From Tillus elongatus (lineage: Eukaryota; Arthropoda; Insecta; Coleoptera; Cleridae): a stretch of 64,000 bases of DNA. The translations under genes were made by a program, and so were the position numbers. Below, piece after piece: positions 63,268 through 64,000 of this stretch; within the stretch, counting starts at the first letter, position 1, and each line of letters starts with the position of its first letter. The stretch spans positions 194,288,907-194,352,906 of the forward strand of contig OZ023262.1 in NCBI GenBank assembly GCA_964006375.1. Reading direction: 5' to 3'. A model generated the notes under the pieces. It had not been told where the DNA came from. It was given only the letters and a program-made list of their open reading frames with translations, and ran no database searches.

Positions 63268-63584
63268 TCTGGACGCAGCAAGTGCGTTATGGTAGTGAAT
63301 TTTCTTTAAAATGTTTTTCATTGCAAATATGTGTGTTTCCTTTTTAAGAAAGCAGGCATCAATTTTGGTTACCAGTATAACCTATATAGTAAAAACAATG
63401 TGCCATGTTTCATAAAAATAACTTTATTGTGTGAAAATGTACAAAAATTTCCAAAAGTAAACTTAAAGTGTTCCCGGAAAAACTCGTTTCTTGGTCAACC
63501 TTATAGGTTAATAGCAAATTGAGCTATTCAAATTTAAAGCATTTAATGAAAATTCGCTACCATAACGCACTTGCTGCGTCCCGA
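63268..63584. mobile_element. MITE-like element with hairpin termini, copy 3
   Basis: ggacgcagcaagtgcgttat on the left and ataacgcacttgctgcgtcc on the right are perfect inverted ends, each able to fold as ACGCA/TGCGT. Interior as in copies 1 and 2 (accagtataacctatatagt, ggaaaaactcgtttcttggt). The best-preserved copy. Confidence 0.7.
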
Positions 63585-64000
63585 ATTTCTTTTCTTACAA
63601 ACATGCATCGCTGAAAAATTCAAAAATGCAATAACATAAGGCGTGTTTGATTAAAAAAAAAAAGAAAATTTGTATCATCAACGACTTATGGGCCATCCTG
63701 TGATTGTAGAAATATTTTTTTAAGATGTAGCTCAAGACACCCTATAATTAATATATACAAATTTTCTTCATATCTTGTATAATAACGGATATATTGAGCT
63801 TTATTGACTTTTTACGAAAATTCGACAAAAATTATATACCATTAAACGATAAACTCTAAAGCTAAGGCTACTGCCAAGCATCAGAGAAAGGGTCTATTTG
63901 AAATGAATTTTCTGGAAACATTCTAGTAAAATGAAGGACAATGACGGTTGAAACTAAGACTTCAGAGTTTGTAAAACATCCTTTTTGAGACATTTGATTT
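63585..64000 (-). repeat. R-TA body, reversed, runs off the window
   Basis: acgacttatgggccatcctg, ttgtataataacggatatat, gccaagcatcagagaaaggg, ctggaaacattctagtaaaa: inverse of the middle body. The (TA)n and 5' arm would lie beyond 64000. Confidence 0.8.

Overview
The window is AT-rich eukaryotic nuclear DNA, almost certainly from an arthropod and probably an insect. This is judged from the mix of Tc1/mariner elements (DD41D and DD34E), an endonuclease/reverse-transcriptase LINE with two ORFs, a Penelope-like element (PLE) with a GIY-YIG domain, tRNA-derived SINEs and a hammerhead-ribozyme tandem array. I cannot name the species. I see no host protein gene, rRNA gene or functional tRNA. Nearly everything recognisable is transposable-element DNA or simple repeat.

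The dominant structure is an AT-rich interspersed repeat that I call R-TA. Its 5' arm opens with a palindromic hairpin, followed by about 110 bp containing the words 'gcacgaactagg', 'gaacccatatccgggg' and 'cagtttcaattt'. Next comes a long (TA)n array of 60-140 bp, then a body of up to about 1.7 kb starting 'caccgataactcaaaaaat'. The 3' terminus carries an ACGCA/TGCGT mini-hairpin. About 27 (TA)n arrays occur in 64 kb, most inside pieces of this family, in both orientations.

The (TA)n arrays act as landing pads. A Tc1 element (8669-10220), a DD41D foldback composite (31038-33067), an inverted Penelope duplication (34522-36061), an apparently intact LINE (39563-43782) and perhaps an unidentified 5.8 kb block (46570-52397) each lie between two (TA)n halves. 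In the Penelope, LINE and 5.8 kb cases the outer flanks are the two halves of one R-TA copy.

Region by region: 0.6-1.6 kb, a dispersed repeat with an inverted partner at 36.8-38.2 kb. 3.4-4.1 kb, decayed hammerhead relics. 4.1-6.7 kb, DD41D composite 1. 8.7-10.2 kb, Tc1 relic. 11.4-13.5 kb, a MITE amplified into a tandem array. 14.3-19.6 kb, R-TA pieces and a tRNA-like relic. 20.1-22.9 kb, a broken DNA transposon. 24.7-25.8 kb, LINE and GIY-YIG relics. 26-28 kb, R-TA. 28.4-30.7 kb, the hammerhead (retrozyme-like) array. 31.0-33.1 kb, DD41D composite 2. 34.5-36.1 kb, Penelope. 39.5-43.8 kb, LINE. 46.6-52.4 kb, minisatellite block. 52.4-61.4 kb, R-TA pieces, palindromes and a SINE. 62.2-63.3 kb, LINE fragment.

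The most interesting content is a retrozyme-like system. Eight copies of a canonical-looking type I hammerhead ribozyme sit at exact 307-bp spacing in an array that flips orientation midway. The array is bounded by a 14-bp target-site duplication, and its empty site is preserved in the other arm of the host palindrome. About 5 kb away a Penelope relic carries its own hammerhead-like motif, and such elements are the proposed mobilising partner of animal retrozymes. A second theme is palindromy: both DD41D transposons sit at the exact centre TA of a foldback element.
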